64,000 nt of DNA from Kiloniellaceae bacterium (GTDB lineage Bacteria > Pseudomonadota > Alphaproteobacteria > Kiloniellales > Kiloniellaceae), in the NCBI GenBank assembly GCA_021776195.1, contig JAJFGK010000021.1:1-64000 (forward strand), given 5' to 3'. Of this stretch, positions 26,834 to 35,985 are shown one piece after another. The notes beneath the pieces were generated by a model. That model saw nothing but the letters and a program-made list of their open reading frames with translations. It searched no databases and was not told where the DNA came from. Positions within the stretch are counted from its first letter, which is position 1. The number at the start of each line of letters is the position of its first letter. The position numbers were made by a program, and so were the translations under genes.

Positions 26834-26982
26834 CGGCGTCGACCAACGGCATCGCCGCCGGAGGCGTCGCGACGGAGAATGTCCCACCCGGGATCCCGGT
26901 GAAGGGCGTTCCCGGGCAGAGTACCCCCTGCCCAAGATCCTCGATGATCCGAACATGGCCCCTTCCTGGCGCAGGTACGTAA
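26830..26982 (+). pseudogene. Possible remnant of a hexapeptide acetyltransferase C terminus
   Basis: A 50-codon frame opening with GTG that overlaps the preceding stop as GTGA. The stretch IAAGGVATENVPPGIPVKGVPG resembles the end of left-handed beta-helix acetyltransferases (AGAVVTKDVPPG-VVAGVPA pattern), but the hexapeptide coils that should precede it are absent and the tail looks random. It fills the 158-base gap between the WecB-like gene and the next glycosyltransferase. Likely a decayed fragment; a chance resemblance is possible. Confidence 0.35.
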
Positions 26983-26991
26983 GCTGAGACA

Positions 26992-28380
26992 ATGCCCGAG
27001 GCCGCACCGAAACCGTCCCGTCCGCTTAGAATTTGTATTGTCGCCTATAAGGATCTGGCCCGGAACACGCGCATTGCGCGGCAGTGCAGCAGTCTGGTGC
27101 AAGGCGGCCATGAGGTGACCGTCCTCGCGCTCGGCCGGCCCGACCCCGATGTGACGCCGTTGCTGAATAGGGTCGAATTCATTGACGCGGGCGTGACGCG
27201 CAATCGCGCTCTGCTACGCCGCCTTTGGCGATGGCTCGCACCGACCTCGACGCCACCGCGCCCAGGGATAACGAAGGCAGCAACCGCAAGAGCGAAGACC
27301 GCGACCGCAGATGACGAAAAGAGAGCGGGAGGGGAGATCGAGATCCCCTGGCACTCTGGCCTGATCGCCACGATCGCCATGGCTTGCCGCGCCACCCCAC
27401 TGTCGCGTTTCGCCCTACGCGCCGCAAGACTGGTCGAAGGGCAACGGTTCGACATTGTTCAGGCTCACGACGACATCGCGCTGCTGGCCGCCGAGCGCGT
27501 CGCCCGCCAATGCGATGCCAGCCTTATCTATGACGCCGTTGAAATGCCGCACGACCCGGCGAGACTGCCCAAAGCCCCGCTCCGTCGAAAGGTCCGGTTG
27601 CTGGAGATCGCCAAGGAACGGCGCCTGCTGCCGAGGATCGAAGCGGGCACCACCGTGGGGGAAGGTCTGGCACGAGAGATGCAGTCCGTCTGGAAGCCCC
27701 GGGACCTCCTGGTTCTGCGCAACTGCCGCTTTTTCATCCCGGCCCCCAACGACCAGGCGATCAGACACAAGCTGGGTCTCGCGAGCCATGAGCAGCTGGT
27801 CCTCTACCTGAATTCCCTATGGCATGGTCAGGGCCTGGAAGAAACCATAGAAGCCATCTGTCACCTGCCCGGTGGTATCCACTTCGCGACGCTGGGACCG
27901 GAGCAGGTCCCAGGCTATCGTCAACAGCTCTCCAATCTGGCCGAGGAACTCGGTGTCTCCGCGCGGGTGCACTTTTTGGAACCGGTGCCGGTGGGCGCGC
28001 TGCTCTGCTTTGCCTCGGGTGCGGATATTGGAATCATTCCGCGTCAGGGCCGATCGGCAAATTTGACCTGGAGCCTGCCGAACCGGGTTTTCGAGATGGT
28101 CATGGCGCGCTTGCCGATTGCGGCAACCGATTTACCGGAAATTGCCGGATTTGTTCGCCAATGGAAAATCGGCGAGATCTTCGATCAGCAGTCGCCGGTC
28201 GATATCGCCAAGGTGATCGAAAGGCTGCTACAGCCGGCCCGCCTCGCGGAGTTGAAGAGGGCCGTGGACGCGACGGCCAGCCAGGTCAACTGGGAAAACG
28301 AAGCCCAGGGCTACCTGGGTCTGATCGAACGCCAAGGCCAGCTGAAGCTGGACAGCGCCCCCGCTCGATTTCTGATGTAA
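26992..28380 (+). CDS. Glycosyltransferase (GT4-like)
   Basis: 462 residues. Opens RICIVAYKDLARNTRIARQCSSL, closely similar to the start of the gene at 33358, so the two are paralogs. The middle contains a low-complexity Ala/Lys/Thr segment (about residues 83-118) absent from the paralog. The C-terminal domain has LYLNSLWHGQGLEETIEA, GADIGIIPRQGRSANLTWSLPNRVFEMVMARLPIAATDLPEI, the donor-binding region of GT-B enzymes. Adds a sugar to the growing lipid-linked glycan on the cytoplasmic face; donor unknown. Confidence 0.85.
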   Translation: MPEAAPKPSRPLRICIVAYKDLARNTRIARQCSSLVQGGHEVTVLALGRPDPDVTPLLNRVEFIDAGVTRNRALLRRLWRWLAPTSTPPRPGITKAATARAKTATADDEKRAGGEIEIPWHSGLIATIAMACRATPLSRFALRAARLVEGQRFDIVQAHDDIALLAAERVARQCDASLIYDAVEMPHDPARLPKAPLRRKVRLLEIAKERRLLPRIEAGTTVGEGLAREMQSVWKPRDLLVLRNCRFFIPAPNDQAIRHKLGLASHEQLVLYLNSLWHGQGLEETIEAICHLPGGIHFATLGPEQVPGYRQQLSNLAEELGVSARVHFLEPVPVGALLCFASGADIGIIPRQGRSANLTWSLPNRVFEMVMARLPIAATDLPEIAGFVRQWKIGEIFDQQSPVDIAKVIERLLQPARLAELKRAVDATASQVNWENEAQGYLGLIERQGQLKLDSAPARFLM

Positions 28381-28404
28381 TCGTCATATTTGTCGGTATC
28401 GAAA

Positions 28405-29250
28405 ATGACCCTTAGAACCTTCCTGCCATTCCGGATCGCCAGGGCGCTCGTGCGCTATGGCGTTGTAGAGGCGTTTCGATTTCTTTACCTCAAGCGACGC
28501 TACATCATTCAAAAAACGATCTTTGACCTGCGAAAAAAGTACTCACAGGCGCTCTTGGGACCAGCTTGGATTTTCGCCACTCCTTTGTTGTTTTTCACTC
28601 TCTACGCCACCGTGCAGTTGCTGATCTATCGGGTGCCGCGCCCCAACGTGACGACGCTCGAGTTCGTCATCATGATGTTCGTCGGCGTCATGAGCATTTT
28701 CGGGCTGATCGAACCCATGTCGACGGCCAGCAGTGTCTTGAAGCGCAACACGGCAATTCTCATGAATCATCTTGTACCGGCCGAATTGTCCGTGGCCCAG
28801 ATGTGCCTGCCCGGATTCATGAACTGCCTGGTCGGTGTCTCCTTGGCCACAATAGGCGGTTTCTTTTTGGATTTCCCGCGTTTCACGGTGTTTCTGGTGC
28901 CATTCGTTCTTGTCTTGCACTTGATGTTTGTTTTTGGTGTTTGCTGGTTCATTTCCTTGGCCGCCTTAATCGTGCAGGACATCCAGTTTATTCTTCGGTT
29001 TCTTACTCTCGGCCTCCTAATCATTAGCCCGATCGGGTACACGCTCGACAACGTGCCCTTGCATCTAACATTGATCGTGTACCTGAATCCTATGTCTTAC
29101 TTTATAATAACCTATCAGAGTCTCATTATATTTGGGACACTGCCACCAATTGAAATATACTCTACTATGATTATTATGAGTGTGGCAGTTTTCTCTGGCG
29201 GTTACGTATTCTTCAAGCGATTGAAACACCCGCTCGCGGATTTCTTCTAG
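28405..29250 (+). CDS. ABC-2 type polysaccharide exporter permease (Wzm/TagG/KpsM-like)
   Basis: 281 residues with six predicted membrane segments (for example WIFATPLLFFTLYATVQLLIY, FVIMMFVGVMSIFGLI, FLVPFVLVLHLMFVFGVCW, FLTLGLLIISPIGY). The N-terminal amphipathic part (DLRKKYSQALLGPAWIFATPL) is the usual ABC-2 signature. Pairs with the ATPase at 29453 to export a lipid-linked O-antigen or capsule across the inner membrane. The last 200 bases are strikingly AT-rich compared with all neighbours. ATG at 28405 is preferred over TTG at 28390. Confidence 0.9.
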   Translation: MTLRTFLPFRIARALVRYGVVEAFRFLYLKRRYIIQKTIFDLRKKYSQALLGPAWIFATPLLFFTLYATVQLLIYRVPRPNVTTLEFVIMMFVGVMSIFGLIEPMSTASSVLKRNTAILMNHLVPAELSVAQMCLPGFMNCLVGVSLATIGGFFLDFPRFTVFLVPFVLVLHLMFVFGVCWFISLAALIVQDIQFILRFLTLGLLIISPIGYTLDNVPLHLTLIVYLNPMSYFIITYQSLIIFGTLPPIEIYSTMIIMSVAVFSGGYVFFKRLKHPLADFF

Positions 29251-29452
29251 CTTTTTTAAGAACCTGATCGAGACCTCAACCCCTTGTCGACCACAAGCCC
29301 CGCACGATCGGCCTCACAACGCCAGGATAACGCTAGGCCGCCGGTAGGGACCCGAACGTCGAGGCCTCTTCGTTGTCCAATACGCTTGGCAATCCAGTCC
29401 GTGAACGCCCCCGCCCCGATTGAGCGATCTATCGCGGACACTTCAGTTTGGT

Positions 29453-31012
29453 ATGGTCATGACCCGCAATCCTGAACTCGTGATCGCTCTCAAGGACATT
29501 GGTAAGTCTTACCAACTGTTCCGCAACCCGCGCGAGGTCGCGATTTTTGCGCTTGGGCTAAACAAGCTTCCGTTCCTTGGGCGCGCGACAAGTGAGATCC
29601 CGACCTTTGACGCCTTGAAGAACATTAACCTCGAGGTCAGTCGCGGCGATCGTATTGGCGTTATCGGCCGCAACGGAGCCGGCAAATCAACCCTGCTGAA
29701 GATTGCCACCGGAGCCATTTTGCCAACCACTGGCAGGCGCCGCGTGAAGGGCGAGATCGAAGCTCTGTTCGAGAGCTCGGGGAGCTTTCATCCGGAGCTT
29801 AGTGGTTACGACAACATCGTTGGGGCCCTCGGGATGAAGTTGGGGCACGACACTGCCAAACTGAACAAGGCGATCGAGGACGTCATCGATTTCGTCGAAC
29901 TGGGCGACTTCCTGGGTCAACCAATCAAAAAGTATTCGAAGGGAATGATGGCACGACTCGGGTTTGCCGTCGCCACGGCGGTCCAGCCGGATATCGTGAT
30001 CATCGACGAAGTGCTGGGCGCGGGCGATTCATACTTCAGTGCCAAGTCGGCGGCACGCATGAACCACATGCTGGGCGGCGAATGCACCTTGTTGCTGGTC
30101 TCCCACGCAACGCGGCAAATCATGCGGTTTTGCGAACGGGCGATATGGATCGAGCGTGGCGAGGTTGCCATGGAAGGCGACGTGCTCACCGTCGTGAAGG
30201 CATACGAAGAATTTATCGAGCGCCTCTCGCATGAGGCCAAGATCGGTAACATCAAAGGAGCGGCGGCGCAGACGCTGACCGACACCGACTTCCGGCGCGA
30301 CATCGTCAAGAAAACTCTCGATGCGGTAGAGCTTCGTCTGATCACCGAGAGGACGCGCGCCGCTGGCGCGCAGATGCCCTCGGCCGCCAGGTCCGAAGAG
30401 CCCAAGGGCGGTCCTAACACCGCAAAGGAGACCGCCGTCGCGGCGGTCGAGGCACCTTCCATGGAAGCGGCGCCAAAGAACGCCGACGAGGAGGCCGAGA
30501 TGGCCGCCGATGTCCAGACCAACATCCCGATCCAGGACGGGGTCTCCCGATGGCCGCACAAACAACCTGGGCTGCGGGTCAGGCGGGTCTTCATGAAAAA
30601 CCTCGACGACAGCGAGGCCCAGACGGTGGCCACCGGATCGCCGTTCAAAATCGACATCGATTACGAAATCGTCGAGTCTGGTGAGTTTCTGTGCCGTTTC
30701 GTGGTGCTGTTCTTCACGGAAGACGGTCGCTGGCTTAGCCGACATATCAGCGAGCCCGAGACTCTCGATTCTGGCGACGGCCCAACACGACGAAAATCGC
30801 TGATTTTCCACTCCAACTATTTCGGCGCCGGCAAAGTGATCTTCACCGTCGCGGCTTACAAATCGCAAGAAATGATCGTCGCCGGCGACAGCTATGAAAC
30901 GCTGTCGCAGAGCTTTGCCTTCAAGGTGAACAACCCCGATTACACCGATACCTCCCTGCTGTCTTATCCCGGTGAATGGAAGGCCAGCGAGTTGATCGAT
31001 GCGCGCAGTTAG
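29453..31012 (+). CDS. Polysaccharide ABC transporter ATPase with C-terminal glycan-binding domain (Wzt-like)
   Basis: 519 residues from ATG at 29453 (ATG at 29459 or TTG at 29420 possible). Walker A GRNGAGKST near residue 74, ABC signature region KYSKGMMARLGFA, Walker B VIIDEVLGAGD, H-loop SHATRQ. A charged, Ala-rich linker (residues about 290-355) precedes a C-terminal beta-sandwich (about 365-519: LRVRRVFMKNLDDSEAQTV, FKIDIDYEI, FKVNNPDYTDTSLLSYPG) of the Wzt_C type, which in E. coli O9a and similar systems binds the capped end of the O-polysaccharide. This implies chain length is set by a terminal modification recognised here. 202 bases of non-coding sequence separate it from the permease. 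Confidence 0.92.
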   Translation: MVMTRNPELVIALKDIGKSYQLFRNPREVAIFALGLNKLPFLGRATSEIPTFDALKNINLEVSRGDRIGVIGRNGAGKSTLLKIATGAILPTTGRRRVKGEIEALFESSGSFHPELSGYDNIVGALGMKLGHDTAKLNKAIEDVIDFVELGDFLGQPIKKYSKGMMARLGFAVATAVQPDIVIIDEVLGAGDSYFSAKSAARMNHMLGGECTLLLVSHATRQIMRFCERAIWIERGEVAMEGDVLTVVKAYEEFIERLSHEAKIGNIKGAAAQTLTDTDFRRDIVKKTLDAVELRLITERTRAAGAQMPSAARSEEPKGGPNTAKETAVAAVEAPSMEAAPKNADEEAEMAADVQTNIPIQDGVSRWPHKQPGLRVRRVFMKNLDDSEAQTVATGSPFKIDIDYEIVESGEFLCRFVVLFFTEDGRWLSRHISEPETLDSGDGPTRRKSLIFHSNYFGAGKVIFTVAAYKSQEMIVAGDSYETLSQSFAFKVNNPDYTDTSLLSYPGEWKASELIDARS

Positions 31013-31120
31013 GGTGGCTCTGTTTCTGATCGCTGCCCGCCCGGCACGCCGGGCCGGCGGAGCGAAGATACGTTGGCCCGCGGATTTTGACGCGGCGACT
31101 TTAGGGCAGGATCGAACGTC

Positions 31121-32158
31121 ATGAAGATTGGTCTCATCGGATGCGGCAAACAGGCTCCCAAACATCTCTCGGGCTTGGTCGGAAAAAGCGATATCGAGAT
31201 CGTCCTCGCGGACAACAAGCCAGAGCGCGCCAAGGCCTTGGCAGCGGCCCAAAGCCTTTCCTGGGTGGACTCCGTCGACAGTTTGTTCGATGACCCGGAA
31301 ATTGACGGCCTGGTCATCGCGACCCCCACGCCGACCCATGTGGCTTTCGTGACCCGCGCGCTCGAGAACGGCAAGCACGTGTTCTGCGAAAAGCCCCTCG
31401 CCAAGACAGCGGCCGAGGCGCGCCAACTGGTCGACCTCGCCAAGCGGCACGAACGCCAGGGGACGGTTGGCTTTATCTATCGCTATGCGCCGGTTTTCGA
31501 GATCGCCCACGAGCTGTGTCAGGATACCGCGGAGCAAGGATCAAGCGCCGCACTGGGGCGGGTTGTCACGGCGGTTTTTCGCATCGGCGGGCGCGGATCC
31601 CACGAATTGTGGAAACATCGGGTCGAGACGGACGGTGGTGCGATCAACGAAATGCTGGTTCACATGTTGGACTTGGCTATCTGGTTCTTCGGGCCGGTCG
31701 CGCGCGCGACGCTCTTGGAAAAGGCCCTGTTGCGCCCCGAACGGGAGATTCGCGGCCAGCTGGAGAAGGTCGACGCGGAAGACTTTGTGCTTGCTCGTAT
31801 GGAGATGGCCAACGGCGTAACGGTCTACATACAAGCCGACATGGTGACACCGGCCTTCAGCCAAATGGTCGAGATCCAGGGCGAGAATGGGTCGTTTCGA
31901 GGATCGATCGAGGGCGGTTTCCCCTCCAGCCTGCATTGCCTGAAGGCCGCCGCCGGCTACAGTGCTGGAAACAATGCCATCGCGGCACCCTCGATCAATC
32001 TCTTCGAGCGGCAAATGGAGGCCTTTGTGGCGGCCCTCCGCGGGACCGCGCCGGCTGATCGCAACAGCCTTCGAGACTCGCTGTTCGTGCTTGAAGCGAT
32101 CGATGCCCTGCTGGCCTCGGGCCACGCGGGCGGACTACCAGCAACACTCCGCACATAG
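31121..32158 (+). CDS. Gfo/Idh/MocA-family oxidoreductase
   Basis: 345 residues. Rossmann start KIGLIGCGKQAPKHL, then ATPTPTHVAFVTRAL and the hallmark FCEKPLAKTAAEARQLVD. C-terminal alpha/beta domain with GGAINEMLVHMLDLAIWFFGP, where the histidine is in the catalytic region. NAD(P)-dependent oxidation or reduction of a sugar or nucleotide sugar. It ends 12 bases before the UDP-sulfoquinovose-synthase-like gene, so the two may work in one pathway. Different from the WbpB-like gene at 46153. Confidence 0.88.
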   Translation: MKIGLIGCGKQAPKHLSGLVGKSDIEIVLADNKPERAKALAAAQSLSWVDSVDSLFDDPEIDGLVIATPTPTHVAFVTRALENGKHVFCEKPLAKTAAEARQLVDLAKRHERQGTVGFIYRYAPVFEIAHELCQDTAEQGSSAALGRVVTAVFRIGGRGSHELWKHRVETDGGAINEMLVHMLDLAIWFFGPVARATLLEKALLRPEREIRGQLEKVDAEDFVLARMEMANGVTVYIQADMVTPAFSQMVEIQGENGSFRGSIEGGFPSSLHCLKAAAGYSAGNNAIAAPSINLFERQMEAFVAALRGTAPADRNSLRDSLFVLEAIDALLASGHAGGLPATLRT

Positions 32159-32170
32159 GAAATTCCTGCC

Positions 32171-33319
32171 ATGCGTATTCTCATTCTTGGTGGCGACGGC
32201 TATCTCGGTTGGCCGACGGCGATGCACTTTGCGGCGCGCGGCCACGATGTAATGGTCGTCGACAACTACCTGCGCCGCCGGATTGCCCGCGAGACCTCGT
32301 CCGAAGCCCTTATCGAAGGAGAGGATCTAGCGGCGCGCTGCGCCTCTTTCGATGCGCATTTCGGCAAGACAATCGAGCACCGCGAGGTCGATCTGACCGA
32401 CTACGACGCGACCTGCCAAGTGGTCCGCGACCACGCGCCCGATACCGTTGTTCACTATGCCGAACAGCCCTCGGCGCCCTATTCGATGAAGGATTTTCAA
32501 ACCGCCAAGCTGACCCTAGACAACAATTTGGGTGTTACCTTCAACGTCATCTGGGCAGTCAAGGAGGTGGTTCCCAACTGCCACCTGATCAAGCTGGGAA
32601 CCATGGGTGAGTACGGCACCCCAAAGATCGACATCGAAGAGGGCTGGATTGAAATCGAGCATAAGGGGCGCAAGGACAAGTTCCTCTATCCCCGCCAAGC
32701 TGGCAGCCTCTATCACACCACCAAGGTTCTCGACACCGATCTGCTCTGGTTCTACGTGCGCACCTACGGTTTGCGCGTCACCGACCTGATGCAGGGGCCG
32801 GTCTACGGTCTCATGACCGAGGAATCGGAAACCGACGATGGCCTGCTGCCCAACTTCCACTACGACGACATCTTCGGCACGGTGGTGAACCGTTTCCTGG
32901 TTCAGGCGATCGCCGGTATTCCCTTGACGGTCTATGGCAAGGGAGGCCAGACACGCGGCTATCTGAACCTCCGCGATACATTACAGTGCGTCGCGCTGGC
33001 TGCCGAAAACCCGCCAGCGTCTGGCGAAATGCGGATCTTGAACCAATTGACCGAGACCTTTTCGGTCAACGAACTTGCCGAGCGCGTGCAGCAGGTCGGC
33101 CGGAGCATGGGCCATCAGGTGGAGATCAAGTCTATCGAGAATCCGCGCAAGGAACTGGAAGACCACTATTACAATCCGGCCTACAGCGGTTTGCTGGACC
33201 TTGGTCTGAAGCCACACGTCATGACCGATGATGTACTGGCCACGATGATCGAGAAAATCGCGCAGTTCAGGCACAAGATTGACAGCACACGTATCATGCC
33301 GCGGGTCCGTTGGTCTTGA
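32171..33319 (+). CDS. UDP-sulfoquinovose synthase-like SDR (SQD1/SqdB family)
   Basis: 382 residues. Colinear with SQD1: ILGGDGYLGWPTAMHF, VHYAEQPSAPYSMKDF, LIKLGTMGEYGTPKIDIEEG, YHTTKVLDTD, YGKGGQTRGYLNLRDTLQC and EDHYYNPAYSGL. The catalytic Thr (near 143), Tyr (near 180) and Lys (near 184) are all present. SQD1 makes UDP-sulfoquinovose from UDP-glucose and sulfite. No SqdX-type lipid glycosyltransferase is visible; here it sits among glycosyltransferases and an exporter, so the sugar (sulfoquinovose or a relative) may go into the polysaccharide. A neofunctionalised SQD1 relative cannot be excluded. Confidence 0.88.
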   Translation: MRILILGGDGYLGWPTAMHFAARGHDVMVVDNYLRRRIARETSSEALIEGEDLAARCASFDAHFGKTIEHREVDLTDYDATCQVVRDHAPDTVVHYAEQPSAPYSMKDFQTAKLTLDNNLGVTFNVIWAVKEVVPNCHLIKLGTMGEYGTPKIDIEEGWIEIEHKGRKDKFLYPRQAGSLYHTTKVLDTDLLWFYVRTYGLRVTDLMQGPVYGLMTEESETDDGLLPNFHYDDIFGTVVNRFLVQAIAGIPLTVYGKGGQTRGYLNLRDTLQCVALAAENPPASGEMRILNQLTETFSVNELAERVQQVGRSMGHQVEIKSIENPRKELEDHYYNPAYSGLLDLGLKPHVMTDDVLATMIEKIAQFRHKIDSTRIMPRVRWS

Positions 33320-33357
33320 GCCCGGCCGTGCCTGAGGAAAGGGAAATCCACTCGACC

Positions 33358-34635
33358 ATGACCGGTCGCCCTCCATCCGGCTTAGAGATCCTGTTCGTGG
33401 CATTCAAGGACTTGAGCCGCAACTCGCGAGTCTTTCGCCAAGCCGCGGCGCTCATCGACCGGGGTCATAGGGTCACGGTTTACTGTTTGGAAGCACCCGA
33501 TCCGGCACTGGTGGCACGGGTACCCGAGATCGTCTATCGCCATCGCGGCGTCATCGACTTGCCATTCCCGGCTCCTATCAAGCCTGGGAAAAGCCACAAG
33601 TGGCGCGGCAGGGAAATCATCCGGCCCCTGCGCAATTTCTGGCGCGCTTCGGTTCATATGCTGATGTCGCGAAAGTACCACTTCGCCAAGTTCTGCAGAC
33701 GCGAAGCGCGTGGCAAGCGTTTCGACGTCGTCGTGGTCCACGATCATCATTCGATGATTGCGGCCGCCGCGGTGGCCTTTTTCTCCAGGGCTCGATTTGC
33801 GGTGGATCTCGTAGAGGTCCCCTATCACCAGATTCCACCCCATCTCGGCAAGATTGCCAGGACCTGCCGTCGAATTGAAAACGTCTTCGAACGCCAATTG
33901 CTCCGCCGTTGCTCCTTGACCTTCACGGTCAGCACCACCCTGGCCAAGTACCTCGCCCGGCGTCGTTTCGGCAAAAACATCAGGATCATTCGCAATTTCC
34001 AGCACCGACGAAGTATTGCGCCCGCCGCCAAGATTCGCGCCGATGCCGGGATCTCCGACGGCGAATTCATCATGCTGTTTCTCAACAACATCTATGTCGG
34101 CGACGGCATGGATTTCATCATCAGGGCTTTGCCCAAGGTGAACGCGGCGGTGCGGCTCGTCATCCTCGGGGCCTTTCCCCTGAAGGATGAAAAGGAGGCC
34201 CACTTCAAGTTGGCCGAAGATCTCGGCGTCGCAGAACGCATCGTGGTCCTGCCCCTGGTCCCCCAAAGCACGCTGCTGGACTATATTTCAGGGGCTGACT
34301 TCGGCATCATCGCCCGGCAAAAAACTTCCTTGAACGTGCGAGTCAGCCTTCCCAACCGTCTCGGCGAGCTGGCCATGGCACGCTTGCCGATCGCCTGTTG
34401 CCGCTGTTCGGACATCAAGCGATTGGTGAAGACGCACAACATCGGCCTGGTCTTCGACGAGACCAACTGCGACGACATCGCGGCGAAGATCAATGACCTG
34501 GCCGATGCCGAGACCATAGCCTCTTACCGCGACAATATAGAATCTTCCATCGAAGCTCTATCTTGGGAGGGCGAGGCCGCGACCTTCACGGAGCTCCTGG
34601 AGACGATGGCATCTCCAAAAAAGGAGGGCCGTTGA
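33358..34635 (+). CDS. Glycosyltransferase (GT4-like), paralog of the gene at 26992
   Basis: 425 residues from ATG at 33358 with AGGAAAGGG upstream; TTG at 33310 is an alternative that would overlap the previous gene. Opens ILFVAFKDLSRNSRVFRQAAAL like the 26992 protein. The C-terminal domain has LFLNNIYVGDGMDFIIRALP, GADFGIIARQKTSLNVRVSLPNRLGELAMARLPIACC. It lacks the low-complexity insertion of its paralog. It directly follows the SQD1-like gene, so it is a candidate for transferring that sugar (inference). Confidence 0.85.
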   Translation: MTGRPPSGLEILFVAFKDLSRNSRVFRQAAALIDRGHRVTVYCLEAPDPALVARVPEIVYRHRGVIDLPFPAPIKPGKSHKWRGREIIRPLRNFWRASVHMLMSRKYHFAKFCRREARGKRFDVVVVHDHHSMIAAAAVAFFSRARFAVDLVEVPYHQIPPHLGKIARTCRRIENVFERQLLRRCSLTFTVSTTLAKYLARRRFGKNIRIIRNFQHRRSIAPAAKIRADAGISDGEFIMLFLNNIYVGDGMDFIIRALPKVNAAVRLVILGAFPLKDEKEAHFKLAEDLGVAERIVVLPLVPQSTLLDYISGADFGIIARQKTSLNVRVSLPNRLGELAMARLPIACCRCSDIKRLVKTHNIGLVFDETNCDDIAAKINDLADAETIASYRDNIESSIEALSWEGEAATFTELLETMASPKKEGR

Positions 34636-34636
34636 A

Positions 34637-35980
34637 ATGCGGCCCGGTCCCTTGCGGGTGCTGATCGTCTACCGCGGGGTAAGCTGCCCCACGCGCGACG
34701 CGATCTTGCATCATATTTACTGCTACAGGAAATACTCCGGGCACCGGGTGTTCTTTCTCAATATGCATTTCAAGACCGTACCCGGATACATTCGATCGAT
34801 CGATTGGGATGTCGTTGTATTTCACAACACCTACTTGATTTGCCGCGCCGCTAAGACCGTGTTCGACCTGCTAAACGACAGGCTATCCTTCCTCAAAGAC
34901 CGAGAATGCCTGAAGATCATCACGCCTCAGGACGACGCCAACAATTCGCAAGCCCTCTGTGATTTCATTCGCTCGTTCGGCGTGCGCATCGTCTACTGCT
35001 GTATCCACCTTGAGGAGGATCGCCGGAAGATATACCAGGGCGTTCCCCGGTCGGTGCAAATCATCCCCAGTCTGACCGGCTATGTCGACGACCGCATGGT
35101 GGCAAAATTCGCCAAGCAAGCCACCCAAATCGGGCAGCGCGACATTGAGGTCGGCTATCGCTCGTTCAAGGCCAAGGCGCGAAATGGGCGCCTTGGCGTG
35201 CTGAAATGGCGAATCGCCGAAGTTTTCGATGAGGCCTGTCGGCGGCACGGCCTAAAAAGCGATATCTCGGTCGATCTCGCCGACGTCCTTACAGGTGCCG
35301 ACTGGATTCGTTTTTTGGCTCGCAGTCGCTATCAGATCGGCGTCGAAAGCGGATCGAGCCTGCTCGACCCGGATGGCAGCATCATGCGGAGCTGCAATCG
35401 ATACGAAGCCGAACATCCTGACGCGAGTTTTGAGGAGATCGAGTCACACTGTTTTTCCGGCCTTGATGAACGGATCAATGGCGCTGCAATTGGCCCACGC
35501 GTCTTCGAGGCCGCGATGGCTCGATCCTGCCAGATACTGGTGGAGGGCGAACACTCCGGCATCTTGCAAAAGGACCTCCACTACATCCCAGTGAAGAAAG
35601 ATTTTTCAAACGTCGACGATGTCGTTCTTGGCCTCGGCAATGAAGAAAGGCGCGTTCGTATCGTGGAAGCCGCCTATCGGGATCTGATCCTGTCGCGCAG
35701 GTATCACTACGACGCCTATGTCGCGGCGTTCTTCGAGACCGCGCTAGCCGCCTTGGATCACGTTCCACGGCCTGACCGCTTCCGGGACAATTTCTGCCTC
35801 GTCTGGAACCGGCTGCAGGACTGGATCAACTGGCAGCGCCTGCCGCCTAAAGGTATACTTGGCGGGATTGTCAAAGGGTCGACCACCACGCGCACGGTCA
35901 TGCAACTGATGGCGCAGCGCCTCAGGCGGGTGTTCGCCGCGATTGGTCCAAACTCTGGTGGCCGCAAAGGTTCGACTTAA
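34637..35980 (+). CDS. Protein of unknown function in the polysaccharide operon, possibly a GT-B glycosyltransferase
   Basis: 447 residues, starting one base after the previous stop. I do not recognise a family with confidence. The N-terminal half alternates strands and helices (LRVLIVYRGVSCPTRDAILHH, WDVVVFHNTYLI, VRIVYCCIHLEEDRR). The C-terminal half has FLARSRYQIGVESGSSLLDPDG and ARSCQILVEGEHSGILQ, which fits the donor-binding half of glycosyltransferases that act on dissimilar substrates. No signal peptide or membrane segment. The position between two glycosyltransferase genes supports a role in glycan assembly. Confidence 0.6.
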   Translation: MRPGPLRVLIVYRGVSCPTRDAILHHIYCYRKYSGHRVFFLNMHFKTVPGYIRSIDWDVVVFHNTYLICRAAKTVFDLLNDRLSFLKDRECLKIITPQDDANNSQALCDFIRSFGVRIVYCCIHLEEDRRKIYQGVPRSVQIIPSLTGYVDDRMVAKFAKQATQIGQRDIEVGYRSFKAKARNGRLGVLKWRIAEVFDEACRRHGLKSDISVDLADVLTGADWIRFLARSRYQIGVESGSSLLDPDGSIMRSCNRYEAEHPDASFEEIESHCFSGLDERINGAAIGPRVFEAAMARSCQILVEGEHSGILQKDLHYIPVKKDFSNVDDVVLGLGNEERRVRIVEAAYRDLILSRRYHYDAYVAAFFETALAALDHVPRPDRFRDNFCLVWNRLQDWINWQRLPPKGILGGIVKGSTTTRTVMQLMAQRLRRVFAAIGPNSGGRKGST

Positions 35981-35985
35981 CAATC

